The notes: generated from the letters alone by a model not told the origin. A stretch of DNA of 64,000 bases from Streptomyces hayashii (GCF_024539815.1 NZ_JAHHIU010000003.1:1-64000), one strand, 5' to 3'. Shown: positions 32,489 to 41,954, counted from the first letter of the stretch. Program-made: numbers and translations.

Positions 32489-33421
32489 ATGGGGGTGTTC
32501 GTCTTTCTGCCACTGGTCCTGCCGCTGACGGCATGGCCGATCGCGCGCCTGGCCGAGCAGCGGCTGCATCCGCGAACCGCCACCCGGCTGCTGACTGGGG
32601 TGACCGTGGTGATGGCGCTGTGCAGCACGGTGTGCCTGGGCCTGCTCATGGTAGTCGGCACCGCGCAACTGCCCGGCAACCCGCTGCCTGATGGCTGGTC
32701 GGACCCCGAGGTGCGCGAGGCCGTCCCGTACGACGAGGTCGCCGGGAAACTGGCCATCCCGGCGCTGCTCGCGGTCCTGCTGACGTGCGGCCGCACGCTG
32801 TGGCGGCACGGGCGGATCCGCCGCCGCGCCCACCGGGCCCTGGCCGGACTCCCGGGCACACAGGTAGCGGTGCTGTCCGACGAGGTGCCGTACGCATACG
32901 CCCTCCCCGGCAGGCGGCGGGACCGGGTCGTGGTGACCACCGGCATGCTGTCCTGCCTCGCCCCTGCCGAGCGCCGCGCCCTGTTCGCCCACGAGCGCGC
33001 CCATCTCGACGCCCGGCACCACCGCTTCCTGCTCGCGGTCCAACTGGCCGCGCGCGCCAACCCGTTCCTGCTCCCGCTGCGTACGGCGGTCTCCTACACG
33101 ACGGAACGGTGGGCGGACGAGGAAGCGGCGCGGACGGTCGGCAGCCGCCGGGATGTGGCGTGCGCGATCGGCAAGGCGGCTCTGGTCTCGCGCGGCACCC
33201 CGGCCGCCACGCTCGCGGGCTTCGCCGCGCCGGGGCCGGTGCCGCGCCGGGTGACTGCCCTGCTCGGCCCCGCGCCGACGTTGCGCAGCTGGCCGTCGGT
33301 GTTCACTTCGGTGGGCCTGGCCGCCTGGGGTGCAGCCGTTGGGGCCGCGGTCTCCGCGCTGTCGTCCGCGAACTCGGCGGTGACGATGGTGCTCATCCTG
33401 CATGCGGCGACACCGCTCTGA
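32489..33421 (+). CDS. M56-family membrane metallopeptidase
   Basis: The 310-residue protein has an N-terminal helix pair, a basic cytoplasmic loop (RRHGRIRRRAHRAL) and the zinc motif HERAH (H168, E169, H172) within LFAHERAHLDARHH. A distal ERWADEEAA provides the third ligand, and a C-terminal helix follows. This is the BlaR1/MecR1 protease module without an extracellular penicillin-binding domain, as in many actinobacterial M56 proteins. It is paired with the BlaI-like repressor 6 nt upstream. Targets are not identifiable here. Confidence 0.9.
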   Translation: MGVFVFLPLVLPLTAWPIARLAEQRLHPRTATRLLTGVTVVMALCSTVCLGLLMVVGTAQLPGNPLPDGWSDPEVREAVPYDEVAGKLAIPALLAVLLTCGRTLWRHGRIRRRAHRALAGLPGTQVAVLSDEVPYAYALPGRRRDRVVVTTGMLSCLAPAERRALFAHERAHLDARHHRFLLAVQLAARANPFLLPLRTAVSYTTERWADEEAARTVGSRRDVACAIGKAALVSRGTPAATLAGFAAPGPVPRRVTALLGPAPTLRSWPSVFTSVGLAAWGAAVGAAVSALSSANSAVTMVLILHAATPL

Positions 33422-33583
33422 CACTGGACAGACGCGGTCCACGGATACGGCGATGTCCCTGGCGAGCCGTCGGCGGCCCGAATCGGCGCCGCGGGCGAAC
33501 AGCGCCGGCCGGTCAGCGTGCCGGTCGGCGCGAATCCGAGACGTTCGTCGGCTGGAGGCGTCCCTGGCTGCGAGACGCGAAAC

Positions 33584-34036
33584 TCAGGCATACGGCAGAG
33601 TCGCCTGGGGCTGGCCGGCCTGGCCCGCGGCCCCAGTAGCCGCGCGATGCAACGGGAGCAAGAACGCGACGACGAACAGGCTGAAGAGGGAGATGGGCAG
33701 CAGGCGCAGCAGCCTCGCAGGATCATCGTGCAGCCAATGCCGGTTGCCCCACCAGTTCGCGCAGACGTCCACCACCATCACGGCACCTGCCAGCCACACC
33801 CCTTCCCTCCGCATTACCCCCACCAATACGGCGACGAGCGGATCGAGGACCGCCAAGCTGACGAAGAACACCTGCAGGGGAACCTGCGGAAATGACGCAT
33901 AGGCATGGATGCCGCGCCCGGCCAGGTCGAGAGCGTGGACGCAGGAACCCTCAAAGAAGCCGATCACGTACACCGCGCGGACCCATCTCGCCCACACCGG
34001 CTGCCCGCCCCACCGTGCCCGCAGCTCAAACCCCAC
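33584..34036 (-). CDS. Four-helix membrane protein of unknown function
   Basis: The 150-residue protein has hydrophobic segments at about residues 18-36, 50-73, 80-95 and 112-130. Conserved-looking polar patches (CANWWGNRHWL) lie in a loop. Strong hydrophobic organisation and codon bias support a real gene. No family was recognised. It is convergent with the M56 gene and overlaps nothing else convincing. Confidence 0.65.
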   Translation of the reverse strand: MGFELRARWGGQPVWARWVRAVYVIGFFEGSCVHALDLAGRGIHAYASFPQVPLQVFFVSLAVLDPLVAVLVGVMRREGVWLAGAVMVVDVCANWWGNRHWLHDDPARLLRLLPISLFSLFVVAFLLPLHRAATGAAGQAGQPQATLPYA

Positions 34037-34049
34037 CGAGCCACCCTAG

Positions 34050-34461
34050 ACGAGCCTGGGTGTCCGGATCCGCCGTCGACGACGCCCGTGCCGGGCGGCC
34101 GGAGGCCCGTCCCGACGCCGCACCCGCGCTCGTCGCGCTGCACAGGGTGACCGCGAACGTACTGCGGGTCAAAAGCACCTGGCGATTCACCCTCAGCCAC
34201 GCCACTGCCCACACCGAAACCGCGGCCGCGCTCTGGGCGGAGATCGATGCCCACACCACCGAGCTCCTGTTCCGGGCGCAGCGCGAGGGGTTGCTGGCCC
34301 CGGACGCGGATCTGGAGTGGGTGCGGCAGGTGTATTACGCGCTCCTCAGTGAAGCCATCAACAGGCCCGGCGCCGCCGAGGACCCGGCCGAGCAGGATCC
34401 GGACAGGCTGGCCACCCTCGTCATCGACACGCTCCTGCACGGCGCGGGACCACACAGCTGA
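34050..34461 (+). pseudogene. C-terminal half of a TetR-family regulator
   Basis: The frame encodes ALVALHRVTANVLRVKSTWRF and then an all-helical region ending DPDRLATLVIDTLLHGAG, the usual end of a TetR ligand-binding domain. No helix-turn-helix is found upstream; codons before about 34110 are low-complexity. The protein could not bind DNA. A 166-nt spacer without features separates it from lipB. Confidence 0.6.
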
Positions 34462-34627
34462 GCCGCACCCGGGGTCAAGCGACCATCGAGGCCCAGGCGC
34501 CGGCGCGGACCCAAGCTGCACAACCTGCTCGGGAGCCCGCCGAGGACCGTGTGCCGGGCGCTGGAGAGCCGTCCGCGCGTCCAGAAGTGGGCGGCTGCCT
34601 GAGCCGCCGAGCGGTCGGACTGCGGTC

Positions 34628-35272
34628 ATGAGCGAGGAGACGAGGGTGACGTTGCCGGTATCTGTGGAGGACCAACCTGCACACTTGCGGTTGGAGCGCG
34701 TCGACTTGGGAGAGGTGCCCTACGCTGCGGCCCAGGCGGACATGGCCCGCTGGGTCGAGGAGCGCAAACGGGGCCTCGCCGCCAACCGGCTTTTCCTGCT
34801 CACGCATCCTGCGGTGATCACGTATACGGCCCGGACAACGAACGACCAACTGCCGGACGCGGCCTCGCACATCGCCCTCGTGCAGACCAACCGCGGCGGA
34901 CATGCCACCTACCACGGCCCCGGCCAACTCATCGGCTACCTCGTGCTCAATGTGCGCGAGCTCGGTCCCCGTGGACTGATCCGACGTGTCGAGCAGGCGC
35001 TGATCGACGCGCTGGATGCCCTCGGTTTCCCAGCCGTTCGCCGCGAGACGCCGCCGGGGGAGGAGAGCCTGGTGGGTGTGTGGACCCCCGATCACCGCAA
35101 ACTCGCCTCGATCGGCATGCGTATCAGCGGGAGTGTCTCCAGCCACGGCTTCGCCCTCAACATCGACCCCGACCTGAGCGTCTACACCACCTTCACCGCC
35201 TGCGCCCTGCCCGGTGTCCGGATGACCTCCTTGGCCGAACTCGCCGCTGTGTCGGCGACGGGTGAATCGTGA
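34628..35272 (+). CDS. lipB: Lipoyl(octanoyl) transferase, LipB-like
   Basis: The 214-residue protein shows the LipB blocks LFLLTHPAVITYTART, NRGGHATYHGPGQLIGYLVL, the catalytic lysine in RKLASIGMRIS, SSHGFALNI, and the FTACALPG segment with the acyl-accepting cysteine. The enzyme transfers octanoyl from acyl carrier protein to lipoyl domains. The usual TxGR after the HP motif is replaced by TARTTNDQ, so this may be a diverged paralogue of a housekeeping LipB elsewhere. It has no lipA neighbour. The IS21 left end begins about 6 nt after its stop, so the terminator may have been displaced. Confidence 0.88.
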   Translation: MSEETRVTLPVSVEDQPAHLRLERVDLGEVPYAAAQADMARWVEERKRGLAANRLFLLTHPAVITYTARTTNDQLPDAASHIALVQTNRGGHATYHGPGQLIGYLVLNVRELGPRGLIRRVEQALIDALDALGFPAVRRETPPGEESLVGVWTPDHRKLASIGMRISGSVSSHGFALNIDPDLSVYTTFTACALPGVRMTSLAELAAVSATGES

Positions 35273-35352
35273 CCCTCTGACGGCGGATCAAAACTGACCC
35301 ACTTCGTGGTCTTCTGACCAACCTGATCTTGATCGAAGGTCAGGAGAAGAGG

Positions 35353-36633
35353 GTGATTTCCGTGGAGGACTGGGCAGAGATCCGCAGGCTGCACCGGGCC
35401 GAGCAGATGCCGATCCGGGCGATCGCCCGGCAGCTGGGCATCTCGAAGAACACCGTGAAGCGGGCCCTGGCCACCGACCGGCCGCCGGTCTACTCGCGGC
35501 CGGCGAAGGGCTCGGCGGTCGACGCGGTCGAGCCGCAGATCCGGGAACTGCTGAAGCAGACCCCGACCATGCCCGCGACGGTGATCGCCGAACGGATCGG
35601 CTGGGACCGTGGCATGACCGTCCTCAAAGAACGCGTACGCGAGCTGCGGCCCGCCTATCTGCCCGTCGATCCGGTCTCACGCACCACCTATCAGCCCGGC
35701 GAGCTGGCCCAGTGCGACCTGTGGTTCCCGCCGGTCGACATCCCGCTCGGATACGGCCAGTCCGGCCGTCCTCCCGTGCTCGTGATGGTGTCCGGCTACT
35801 CGCGGATCATCGCCGCACGGATGCTGCCCACCCGCACCACCGGCGACCTGATCGACGGGCACTGGAAGCTGCTGACCGGTTGGAACGCGGTCCCGCGGAT
35901 GCTGGTCTGGGACAACGAGGCCGGCATCGGTCGCGGCAGGGTGACCGGCGACTTCGCCGCGTTCGCGGGCCTGCTCGCCACCCGGATCTACCTCTGCAGG
36001 CCCCGCGATCCAGAAGCGAAAGGGCTGGTGGAGCGGGCCAACGGTTACCTGGAGACGAGCTTCCTGCCGGGCCGCACCTTCACCGGGCCCGACGACTTCA
36101 ACACCCAGCTGACCGCCTGGCTGGCCATCGCCAACCGGCGCCAGCACCGCACCCTGGGCACCCGCCCCGTCGACCGGTGGGAAGCCGACCGGGCCCAGAT
36201 GCTCACGCTGCCGCCGGTCGATCCACCGCGCTGGTGGCGTTTCGCCACCCGCATCGGCCGCGACCACTACATCCGCGTCGACACCTGCGACTACTCCGTG
36301 CACCCCCTCGCCATCGGCAAGAAAGTCCAGGTCCGCACCGACACCGACGAGGTCGTCGTGACCCTCACGCCCGGCGGGGCGGAAGTCGCCCGCCATCCAC
36401 GGTGCTGGGCCAAGCAGCAGACCATCACCGACCCGGTCCATGCCCGCGCCGCCGCCGTTCTGCGCGGCGACTACCGCCACCACCAAGCCTCCCAGGCCCA
36501 GGCCGCCCGCCGGCCAGGCGCCACCACCGCAAGCGATCTCGTCGAGGTCGAACAACGCCAACTCGACTCCTACGACCGCATGTTCACCCTCATCGAGGGC
36601 GGCGGCCAGACCGATGACCCGGAGGCCTCCTGA
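35353..36633 (+). CDS. istA: IS21 transposase IstA
   Basis: The protein of about 426 residues has an N-terminal helix-turn-helix (MPIRAIARQLGISKNTVKRAL). The DDE catalytic core has acidic residues in LAQCDLWFP, VWDNEAGIG and PEAKGLVERANGYLE. A C-terminal region with RVDTCDYSVHPLAIGKKV is typical of IstA. GTG 35353 has GGAGAAGAGG upstream; TTG 35329 is an in-frame alternative. No frameshift is visible, so it is probably active. Its stop overlaps istB by one nt (TGATG). Confidence 0.95.
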   Translation: MISVEDWAEIRRLHRAEQMPIRAIARQLGISKNTVKRALATDRPPVYSRPAKGSAVDAVEPQIRELLKQTPTMPATVIAERIGWDRGMTVLKERVRELRPAYLPVDPVSRTTYQPGELAQCDLWFPPVDIPLGYGQSGRPPVLVMVSGYSRIIAARMLPTRTTGDLIDGHWKLLTGWNAVPRMLVWDNEAGIGRGRVTGDFAAFAGLLATRIYLCRPRDPEAKGLVERANGYLETSFLPGRTFTGPDDFNTQLTAWLAIANRRQHRTLGTRPVDRWEADRAQMLTLPPVDPPRWWRFATRIGRDHYIRVDTCDYSVHPLAIGKKVQVRTDTDEVVVTLTPGGAEVARHPRCWAKQQTITDPVHARAAAVLRGDYRHHQASQAQAARRPGATTASDLVEVEQRQLDSYDRMFTLIEGGGQTDDPEAS

Positions 36634-37451
36634 TGCCCGCCACCACCAAGACCACCGCCGCGGCGGGGCCCAGGACCGGCCGTCAGACCGCCGCCGACCT
36701 GTCCTTCCTGGCCCGGGCGATGAAGGCCCCGGCCCTGCTGGACGCCGCCGAACGCCTGGCCGAACGCGCCCTGAAGGAGACCTGGACACACACCGAGTTC
36801 CTCGTCGCCTGCCTCCAGCGGGAGGTCTCCGCCCGCGAGTCCCACGGCGGCGAGGCACGCATCCGCACCGCTCGCTTCCCCGCGATCAAGACGATCGAGG
36901 AACTCGACGTCACCCATCTGCGCGGCATAACGCGCCAACAGCTCGCGCATCTAGGCACGTTGGACTTCATCACAGGCAAGGAGAACGCCGTTTTTCTGGG
37001 ACCGCCGGGGACCGGAAAGACACACCTGGCGATCGGCCTGGCGGTCCGTGCCTGCCAGGCCGGCCACCGGGTCGCGTTCGCCACCGCCGCCGAATGGGTC
37101 GACCGCCTGGCCGCCGCCCATCACGCCGGACACCTCCAGGCCGAGCTCACCAAACTGTCCCGCTATCCGCTGATCGTGGTCGACGAGGTCGGCTACATCC
37201 CCTTCGAATCCGAGGCCGCGAACCTGTTCTTCCAGCTGGTCTCGAACAGATACGAGAGAGCGAGTGTGATCGTCACGAGCAACAAACCCTTCGGACGCTG
37301 GGGCGAGGTCTTCGGCGACGAGACCGTGGCCGCCGCCATGATCGACCGCCTCGTCCACCACGCCGAGGTCCACTCCCTCAAAGGCGACTCCTACCGCATG
37401 CGCGGACGCCAACTCGGACGCGTCCCCACCGCCACACACGACACCGACTGA
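36633..37451 (+). CDS. istB: IS21 helper ATPase IstB
   Basis: The 272-residue AAA+ protein is related to DnaC. Walker A is FLGPPGTGKTHLAIGLA and Walker B is LIVVDEVGYIPF; the sensor-like VIVTSNKPF and RLVHHAEVHSLKG complete the family pattern. It assists IstA in target capture. Translation is coupled to istA through the 1-nt overlap. It appears intact. Confidence 0.95.
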   Translation: MPATTKTTAAAGPRTGRQTAADLSFLARAMKAPALLDAAERLAERALKETWTHTEFLVACLQREVSARESHGGEARIRTARFPAIKTIEELDVTHLRGITRQQLAHLGTLDFITGKENAVFLGPPGTGKTHLAIGLAVRACQAGHRVAFATAAEWVDRLAAAHHAGHLQAELTKLSRYPLIVVDEVGYIPFESEAANLFFQLVSNRYERASVIVTSNKPFGRWGEVFGDETVAAAMIDRLVHHAEVHSLKGDSYRMRGRQLGRVPTATHDTD

Positions 37452-37589
37452 ACACCGGCAACCAGACCCGGTGGGTCAGAACTCGACCGCCCACACCGGG
37501 TCAGGATTCAGCCGCCGCCGACACGCTGAACGCGGGCTGGCCACCCCAACTCATACCGAGGTGCGCGACACGGTCGCGCGGGCAGTCAT

Positions 37590-38001
37590 CGCACACCTGA
37601 CACCAGGGTAGAGAAAGGCAACGCACCCCCGGTGGCGGTGTGTCCTTCGGCCTTGGCGGCTGTGATCAGTGCCTGGATGAGTTGGAGACCGCGTCCTTGG
37701 ACGGGCGCGGCCAGGCCAAGCGGCTGGCGTTCCTTCTGCAGGGCCCGGACAACGGCGCGCGCCCGAGTGAGCCGCGAGGGCACGGGACGGGGTCGAGGAC
37801 GGCAAGACGCCAGGCGGGGATGTCGACGAGCCTGATCTCGAACCCGTCACGGCCCCAGCTTCCGTACAGCTCCTTCGTCTCCGAAATCCTTCCGGACCTG
37901 CGTGGCGCGGCCACGCGGGACGGCCACTTCGCCAAGTCGGGACCGCTGCCGCTCTTGACGATGCTGCCGCCGGCCACCGCGAGCTCCTGCAATAGCTGCA
38001 A
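37590..38001 (-). pseudogene. Frameshifted fragment of a hypothetical protein family
   Basis: Two minus-strand frames join into one pattern: LLQELAVAGGSIVKSG ... GFEIRLVDIPAWRLAVLDPVP, then after a shift near 37775, PSRLTRARAVVRALQKERQPL ... GRGLQLIQALITAAKAEGHT. The same order (ELV..GG, P-PSRL....VVAL..., R.L.LLQGLA.EA) is found in the protein at 46551, so the two are relatives of a Streptomyces family of unknown function. N and C termini are missing. It lies next to the IS21 right end. Confidence 0.55.
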
Positions 38002-38073
38002 TCACCACCAAGCTGTGGATCCAGGACTACGGCCAGGACAGCGTCAAGCGCGCCTAGTGAGGTGGAGCGGGTG

Positions 38074-38970
38074 CTACGTGTCCGTCCTGGATGCCGGCTT
38101 CGCGGTGTCGTGTAGGGAGAAGCGCAGCGGGTTCCCGGAGGGGTCGTGTGTGGTCAGGCTGGTTCCTGCGCGCTGGTGCGGGTGGCCGGCGGCAGTAAGA
38201 CGTTCGGCCAGTTGCTCGATCGCCTCCGGGTTGGTGAGGAGCAGGTCGACGCAGGTGAGCCGGGCGGTGTCGGGTCCTGCGGGCGTGCCTCCGTGTGGGC
38301 TGAACCGGTTGGTGAGGACGAGGAGGCTGCGGTAGTCGCTCACGCCGACGCCGATGAACCCGTCTCCCAGGCGGGCGTAGATCTCCAGGCCCAGCAGGTC
38401 GCGGTAGAACGGCGTGGTGTGGGTGAGGGCGGCGTCGGTCGCCTTGAGTTGGACGTGCCCCATCTGTGTACCGGCCGGAAGGGGTGCGGGCGTGCTCGCG
38501 CCGGGCTCGTCGAGAAGGTCCTGCACAGCGATCGGGGTGGAGACCACGACGGGCAGGCCCTCGTCGGTCCACTGCCATCGCTCCTGCGGGCAGGCCCAGG
38601 TCACCTCGATCGTGTGGCCGTCGGGATCGGTGACGTAGCAGGACTGGCTCACGACGTGGTCGCGGGGGTCGACGTCGAGTCCTGCGTCCAGGTGCCGCTG
38701 GGTGAAGCGGGCCACGTCCGCCCTGGTGGGCACGAGCGGGGCGAAGTGGCTGAGCCCAGGGCTCGACGGGGGCGGTGGGATGGCCCCGGCCACCTCGTGC
38801 AGGTCGACCAGCACCCGCCCCTCCACCCCCAGTTGTGCTCGCTGTGGTTGGCGATCGAGGAGGCGGAAGCCTGCGACCTGCGTGTAGTAGCGCACGCTGC
38901 GTTCCAGGTCGGCCACCGTCAGCGTGACGGGTCCGAGGGTGAGTGTCTGGTCCATCCGGTAGTCGGTCAT
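38074..38970 (-). CDS. Two-domain VOC (extradiol dioxygenase-like) protein
   Basis: The 298-residue protein contains two vicinal-oxygen-chelate domains, about 10-125 (LGPVTLTVADLERSVRYYTQVAGF ... SCYVTDPDGHTIEVTW) and 165-290 (GHVQLKATDAALTHTTPFYRDLLGL ... HDPSGNPLRFSL). This is the layout of catechol 2,3-dioxygenases and ring-cleavage relatives. Metal ligands are plausible (H of GHVQL; E of IEVTW) but the reaction is unknown. ATG 38970 opens MTDYRMDQTLTLG. It follows the FMN reductase, hydrolase and monooxygenase genes on the same strand after a gap of about 170 nt, suggesting an aromatic or quinone-handling set. Confidence 0.85.
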   Translation of the reverse strand: MTDYRMDQTLTLGPVTLTVADLERSVRYYTQVAGFRLLDRQPQRAQLGVEGRVLVDLHEVAGAIPPPPSSPGLSHFAPLVPTRADVARFTQRHLDAGLDVDPRDHVVSQSCYVTDPDGHTIEVTWACPQERWQWTDEGLPVVVSTPIAVQDLLDEPGASTPAPLPAGTQMGHVQLKATDAALTHTTPFYRDLLGLEIYARLGDGFIGVGVSDYRSLLVLTNRFSPHGGTPAGPDTARLTCVDLLLTNPEAIEQLAERLTAAGHPHQRAGTSLTTHDPSGNPLRFSLHDTAKPASRTDT

Positions 38971-39142
38971 GGTCGACCTTTCATCCGTGCTGCGGCTCCC
39001 CGTGAGCCGGGGCGCGTGTGTGAGCCGCAGCGTGGCCGGTGTCGCGGCCCTGCTCGCAGGCAGAGCGCGGCTCTTCACCGGCGTGCGAAGTGGGCTGCGG
39101 GGCGGGGGCCGTCGTGAGAGAGGAGGTCGTGCAGGAGGTTCT

Positions 39143-39724
39143 TCAGGAAAGTGCCGAGGCTGCGCTGTTACGGGTCTGGGCGAGGGCGTTGCTCCAGGAA
39201 AGGAGCTGGTCGAGCATCGCCGTGAGGGCGGGGCCCTGGTGGTCGCCGGGGGTGAAGGTGGCACCGAAGTCGGCGAAGTCGGTGCGCAGGTTCAAGGTGA
39301 CGGTCGCGGAGACGTCCGCGAGCTGCAGGGCACCCAGGACCGGGCGCAGGGCTTCGACCGCGCGCACACCGCCGTCGACGCCGTAGGAGACAAGGCTGAC
39401 GGCCTTGTTGTTCCACTCGGCGTGGACGCGGTCGAGGGCGTTCTTCAGGACGCCGGGGAAGGAGTGGTTGTACTCGGGGGTGACGAGCACGTAGCCGTCG
39501 TAGGCGGCGACGGTCGTGGCCCACTGCTGAGTGTGCGGGTGGGTGTAGCGGCCCATGGCGGGCGGGAACGGTTCGTCGATCTGCGGCAGGTCGACCTCGG
39601 CGAGGTCGATCAGGTCGTAGTCGGCGTCGCCGCGCTTTCGGGCCTGCTCCAGGACCCACTGGGCGACGCGGGCGCCAGCACGTCCGGGGCGGGTGCTGCC
39701 GAGAATGATCGCGATCTTCGTCAT
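39143..39724 (-). CDS. NADPH-dependent FMN reductase
   Basis: The 193-residue protein has the FMN-reductase flavodoxin fold: IAIILGSTRPGRAGARVAQWV (FMN phosphate loop), YVLVTPEYNHSFPGVLKNALDRV and SYGVDGGVRAVEALRP. It supplies reduced flavin or reduces quinones. ATG 39724 is preferred over the adjacent ATG 39727 because of its distance from GGAGG. It is co-oriented with a hydrolase (39855) and an FAD monooxygenase (40655), probably one operon under the TetR regulator at 42037. Confidence 0.93.
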   Translation of the reverse strand: MTKIAIILGSTRPGRAGARVAQWVLEQARKRGDADYDLIDLAEVDLPQIDEPFPPAMGRYTHPHTQQWATTVAAYDGYVLVTPEYNHSFPGVLKNALDRVHAEWNNKAVSLVSYGVDGGVRAVEALRPVLGALQLADVSATVTLNLRTDFADFGATFTPGDHQGPALTAMLDQLLSWSNALAQTRNSAASALS

Positions 39725-39854
39725 CATGCCTCCGGTAGGTGGAAGAAGCGGTTGGCTTCCCGCCCTCGGGCGGTCGGTCTGCGACCGCACGTGATGACCC
39801 GCGCGTCGAGGGCACCGACGTCCGCCCGCGGACGGGGAGTCAGAGGGCAGGGAT

Positions 39855-40607
39855 TCAGGGGCCGGTGGCCGGGGCCTGAGGGGTGAGGAAGGAGTCCAGA
39901 GCGGTGAAGACCGTCTCGGGCTTCTCGCGAATGGGCAGGTGACCTGCGCCGGGAATGAGTTCGAACCGCGCGCGTGGGAACGCCGCGGCGTAGGCGCGGC
40001 CGAAGTCCGGGGTGACGACCGCGTCGTCGGCGCCCCAGATCACCAGGACCGGGCTGGTGACGGTGGAAAGGCGGGGCAGCATGCCGGCGTCTGCCATGGC
40101 CGGGCCTGCGTAGGCGCGCATGGCGGCCATCGACTGCGCGGAGGGTCCGCCCTGCGGCGCCGGTGCTGCGGCCGCCGGAGCCGGTGGCCCGGTGGGCACG
40201 GTGATCTGCTGGCCGGATATGACGGGGCCGATGGCGTCCATGAGGACGAGCCGGGAGATTCGGCCCTCGCGGTCGTCCAGGAGGGTCTGGGTGGCGACCC
40301 AGCCGCCGAAGGACGTGCCGATCACCGTCACGTCGTTCAGTGAGAGGTGGCTGAGCAGGTCCAGGTAGGCGGCGGCGAGTGCGGGTACGGAGTCCAGGTC
40401 GTCGGGCCGTACGGTGCCGTCCCAGCCCGGATGGGTGGGCGCGACCACCCTGTGATCCGATGCGAGGTGGTCGACAAGGGGCGCGATGCTGGCTGGGCCG
40501 GCGCCGCCATGCAGGACGAGGACCGGACTGCCGCCCGTGCCGGCCTCGCGTACTTCGAGGTCGAGGCCGGGCCGTGCCGGAATGGTGCGCTGATGGGGTG
40601 CGGTCAT
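39855..40607 (-). CDS. Alpha/beta-fold hydrolase
   Basis: The 250-residue hydrolase has oxyanion-hole LHGGAGPASI, nucleophile elbow GTSFGG (S99), acid D in VIWGADDAVV and catalytic H in GAGHLPIREKPE. A Pro/Ala-rich insertion near residues 138-155 lies in the cap. Substrate unknown. It starts 47 nt downstream of the FAD monooxygenase gene and precedes the FMN reductase, suggesting a shared pathway for an aromatic or antibiotic-like compound. Confidence 0.9.
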   Translation of the reverse strand: MTAPHQRTIPARPGLDLEVREAGTGGSPVLVLHGGAGPASIAPLVDHLASDHRVVAPTHPGWDGTVRPDDLDSVPALAAAYLDLLSHLSLNDVTVIGTSFGGWVATQTLLDDREGRISRLVLMDAIGPVISGQQITVPTGPPAPAAAAPAPQGGPSAQSMAAMRAYAGPAMADAGMLPRLSTVTSPVLVIWGADDAVVTPDFGRAYAAAFPRARFELIPGAGHLPIREKPETVFTALDSFLTPQAPATGP

Positions 40608-40654
40608 GAGTTGCTCCTCCTGGATGCGGGGTGCTCAGTGGTCGGGGGCGGCAC

Positions 40655-41797
40655 TCACTGGGCTGCCGGGCCGGAGGTGAAGAAGGCGACCATCTGCTCC
40701 AGGCCCTTCTCGCTGAACATCGTGTCCAGGTTGGCGGCGGACTCGGCGGCGGACTCCTCGCTGCGCGGGAAGAGGGCCTCCTCGTACGCGGCCAGGGCGG
40801 CCTCGGTGTCGCAGGGGTGGGCCGCGATGCTCAGGGCGAGTTCGGCGCCGTCGTGCATGGCGAGGTTGGCGCCCTCCCCGGCGAAGGGGGACATCACGTG
40901 GGCGGCGTCGCCGAGCAGCGTCACGCCCGGGACGCGGTCCCAGCGGTGGCCGACAGGCAGGGCATGGATACGGCGCGGGGTGATCGTGTCCGCGTCGGCG
41001 ACCAGGGCGCGCAGACTCTCGTCCCAGTCCTCGAAGTGGGCGAGGACCGCGGACTTGGCGGTGGCCTGGTCGGTGAAGTCGACCGTGTCCAGCCAGCCCT
41101 CGTCGGCCTTGAGCGCCGTGTAGACGTGGAGACTGCCGTCGGTCTCCCGGTGCGCGAGGACCCCGCGTTCGCCCCCCAGGGCGATGAAGAACCCACCGCC
41201 GATGACCGCGGCGCTGCGCGGGTGGCGGGTGCCGGCGTCGAGCAGGTCGGTCTCGACGAAGGAGATGCCGGTGTAGGCGGGCCAGGCGCGTGAGACCAGT
41301 GGCCGGATCCGGGACCAGGCGCCGTCCGCGCCGATCAGGAGATCGGTGGTGATGGCCGAGCCGTCGGCGAACGTCACCTCGTGGCGCCCGTCGCCCAGCG
41401 GCCGGGCCCCGGTGACCTTGTGGCCCCAGTGGATCGTTTTGTCGGGCAGGGAGCCCAGCAGCAGGTCACGCAGGTCGCCGCGGTCCACCTCCGGCCGGCC
41501 GCCGGTGCCGTCGTCCTCCTCGGCCACGTGCACGGTGCCGTCGGGGCCGAGCAGGCGCAGGGCCTGACCGCCCTCGTGGACGATCTTGAGGAAGTCGTCG
41601 TGGAGGCCGGCGGCGTGCAGGGCCTTCTGCCCGTTGTTTTCGTGGATGTCGAGCATCCCGCCCTGCGTGCGGGCCGCCGCCGACGCCTCCAGCTCGAAGA
41701 TCGCCGACTCGATGCCGTTGACGTGCAGGACGCGGGCGGCGGTCAGGCCGCCGAGACCTGCGCCGATGATCGCGATCGGGAAATGAGTGGTACTCAT
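40655..41797 (-). CDS. FAD-dependent monooxygenase (TetX/PHBH-like)
   Basis: The 380-residue flavoprotein has GAGLGGLTAARVL (residues 11-23) for ADP binding, the NAD(P)H-contact GADGAWSRIR and the FAD ribityl motif LLGDAAHVMSPFAGEGANLAM. It belongs to the class A aromatic hydroxylase fold that includes TetX; the substrate cannot be told from sequence. It is the first gene of the monooxygenase, hydrolase, FMN reductase set. Two palindromes (CGAACGCGTTCG and GCGAACAAGTTCGC) lie 130-157 nt upstream, resembling a site near the TetR gene at 42735, so induction by a TetR ligand is likely. Confidence 0.9.
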   Translation of the reverse strand: MSTTHFPIAIIGAGLGGLTAARVLHVNGIESAIFELEASAAARTQGGMLDIHENNGQKALHAAGLHDDFLKIVHEGGQALRLLGPDGTVHVAEEDDGTGGRPEVDRGDLRDLLLGSLPDKTIHWGHKVTGARPLGDGRHEVTFADGSAITTDLLIGADGAWSRIRPLVSRAWPAYTGISFVETDLLDAGTRHPRSAAVIGGGFFIALGGERGVLAHRETDGSLHVYTALKADEGWLDTVDFTDQATAKSAVLAHFEDWDESLRALVADADTITPRRIHALPVGHRWDRVPGVTLLGDAAHVMSPFAGEGANLAMHDGAELALSIAAHPCDTEAALAAYEEALFPRSEESAAESAANLDTMFSEKGLEQMVAFFTSGPAAQ

Positions 41798-41926
41798 GGG
41801 GGCCTCCGAAAGCAGTAGGGGAACACCTCGGTGGGCCGAGTCATCGCCGCCGCCGCAAGGCTCCTCGGAGGGGCGGCGTGCGCAGCGGGCGGCAAGAGGT
41901 TGCCTCGGCCACTCGCCTCACCGTAC

Positions 41927-41954
41927 CGAACGCGTTCGTTGCGAACAAGTTCGC
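41927..41954. promoter_or_regulatory. Paired palindromic operators upstream of monooxygenase
   Basis: CGAACGCGTTCG (41927-41938, perfect) and GCGAACAAGTTCGC (41941-41954) share the half-site CGAAC. A third copy is at 42749. They lie between the TetR 3' end and the monooxygenase start. Confidence 0.6.

Larger units (their letters stand above)
35278..37520 (+). mobile_element. IS21-family insertion sequence, apparently intact
   Basis: The element contains istA and istB with the usual 1-nt stop-start overlap. Left-end CGGCGGATCAAAACTGACCC (35281) and the reverse complement of the right end (CGGCGGCTGAATCCTGACCC, to about 37517) form imperfect terminal inverted repeats. Further TGACCCA-like repeats inside each end are typical IS21 transposase sites. 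No clear target-site duplication was found. It is inserted just past the lipB stop. Confidence 0.85.
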
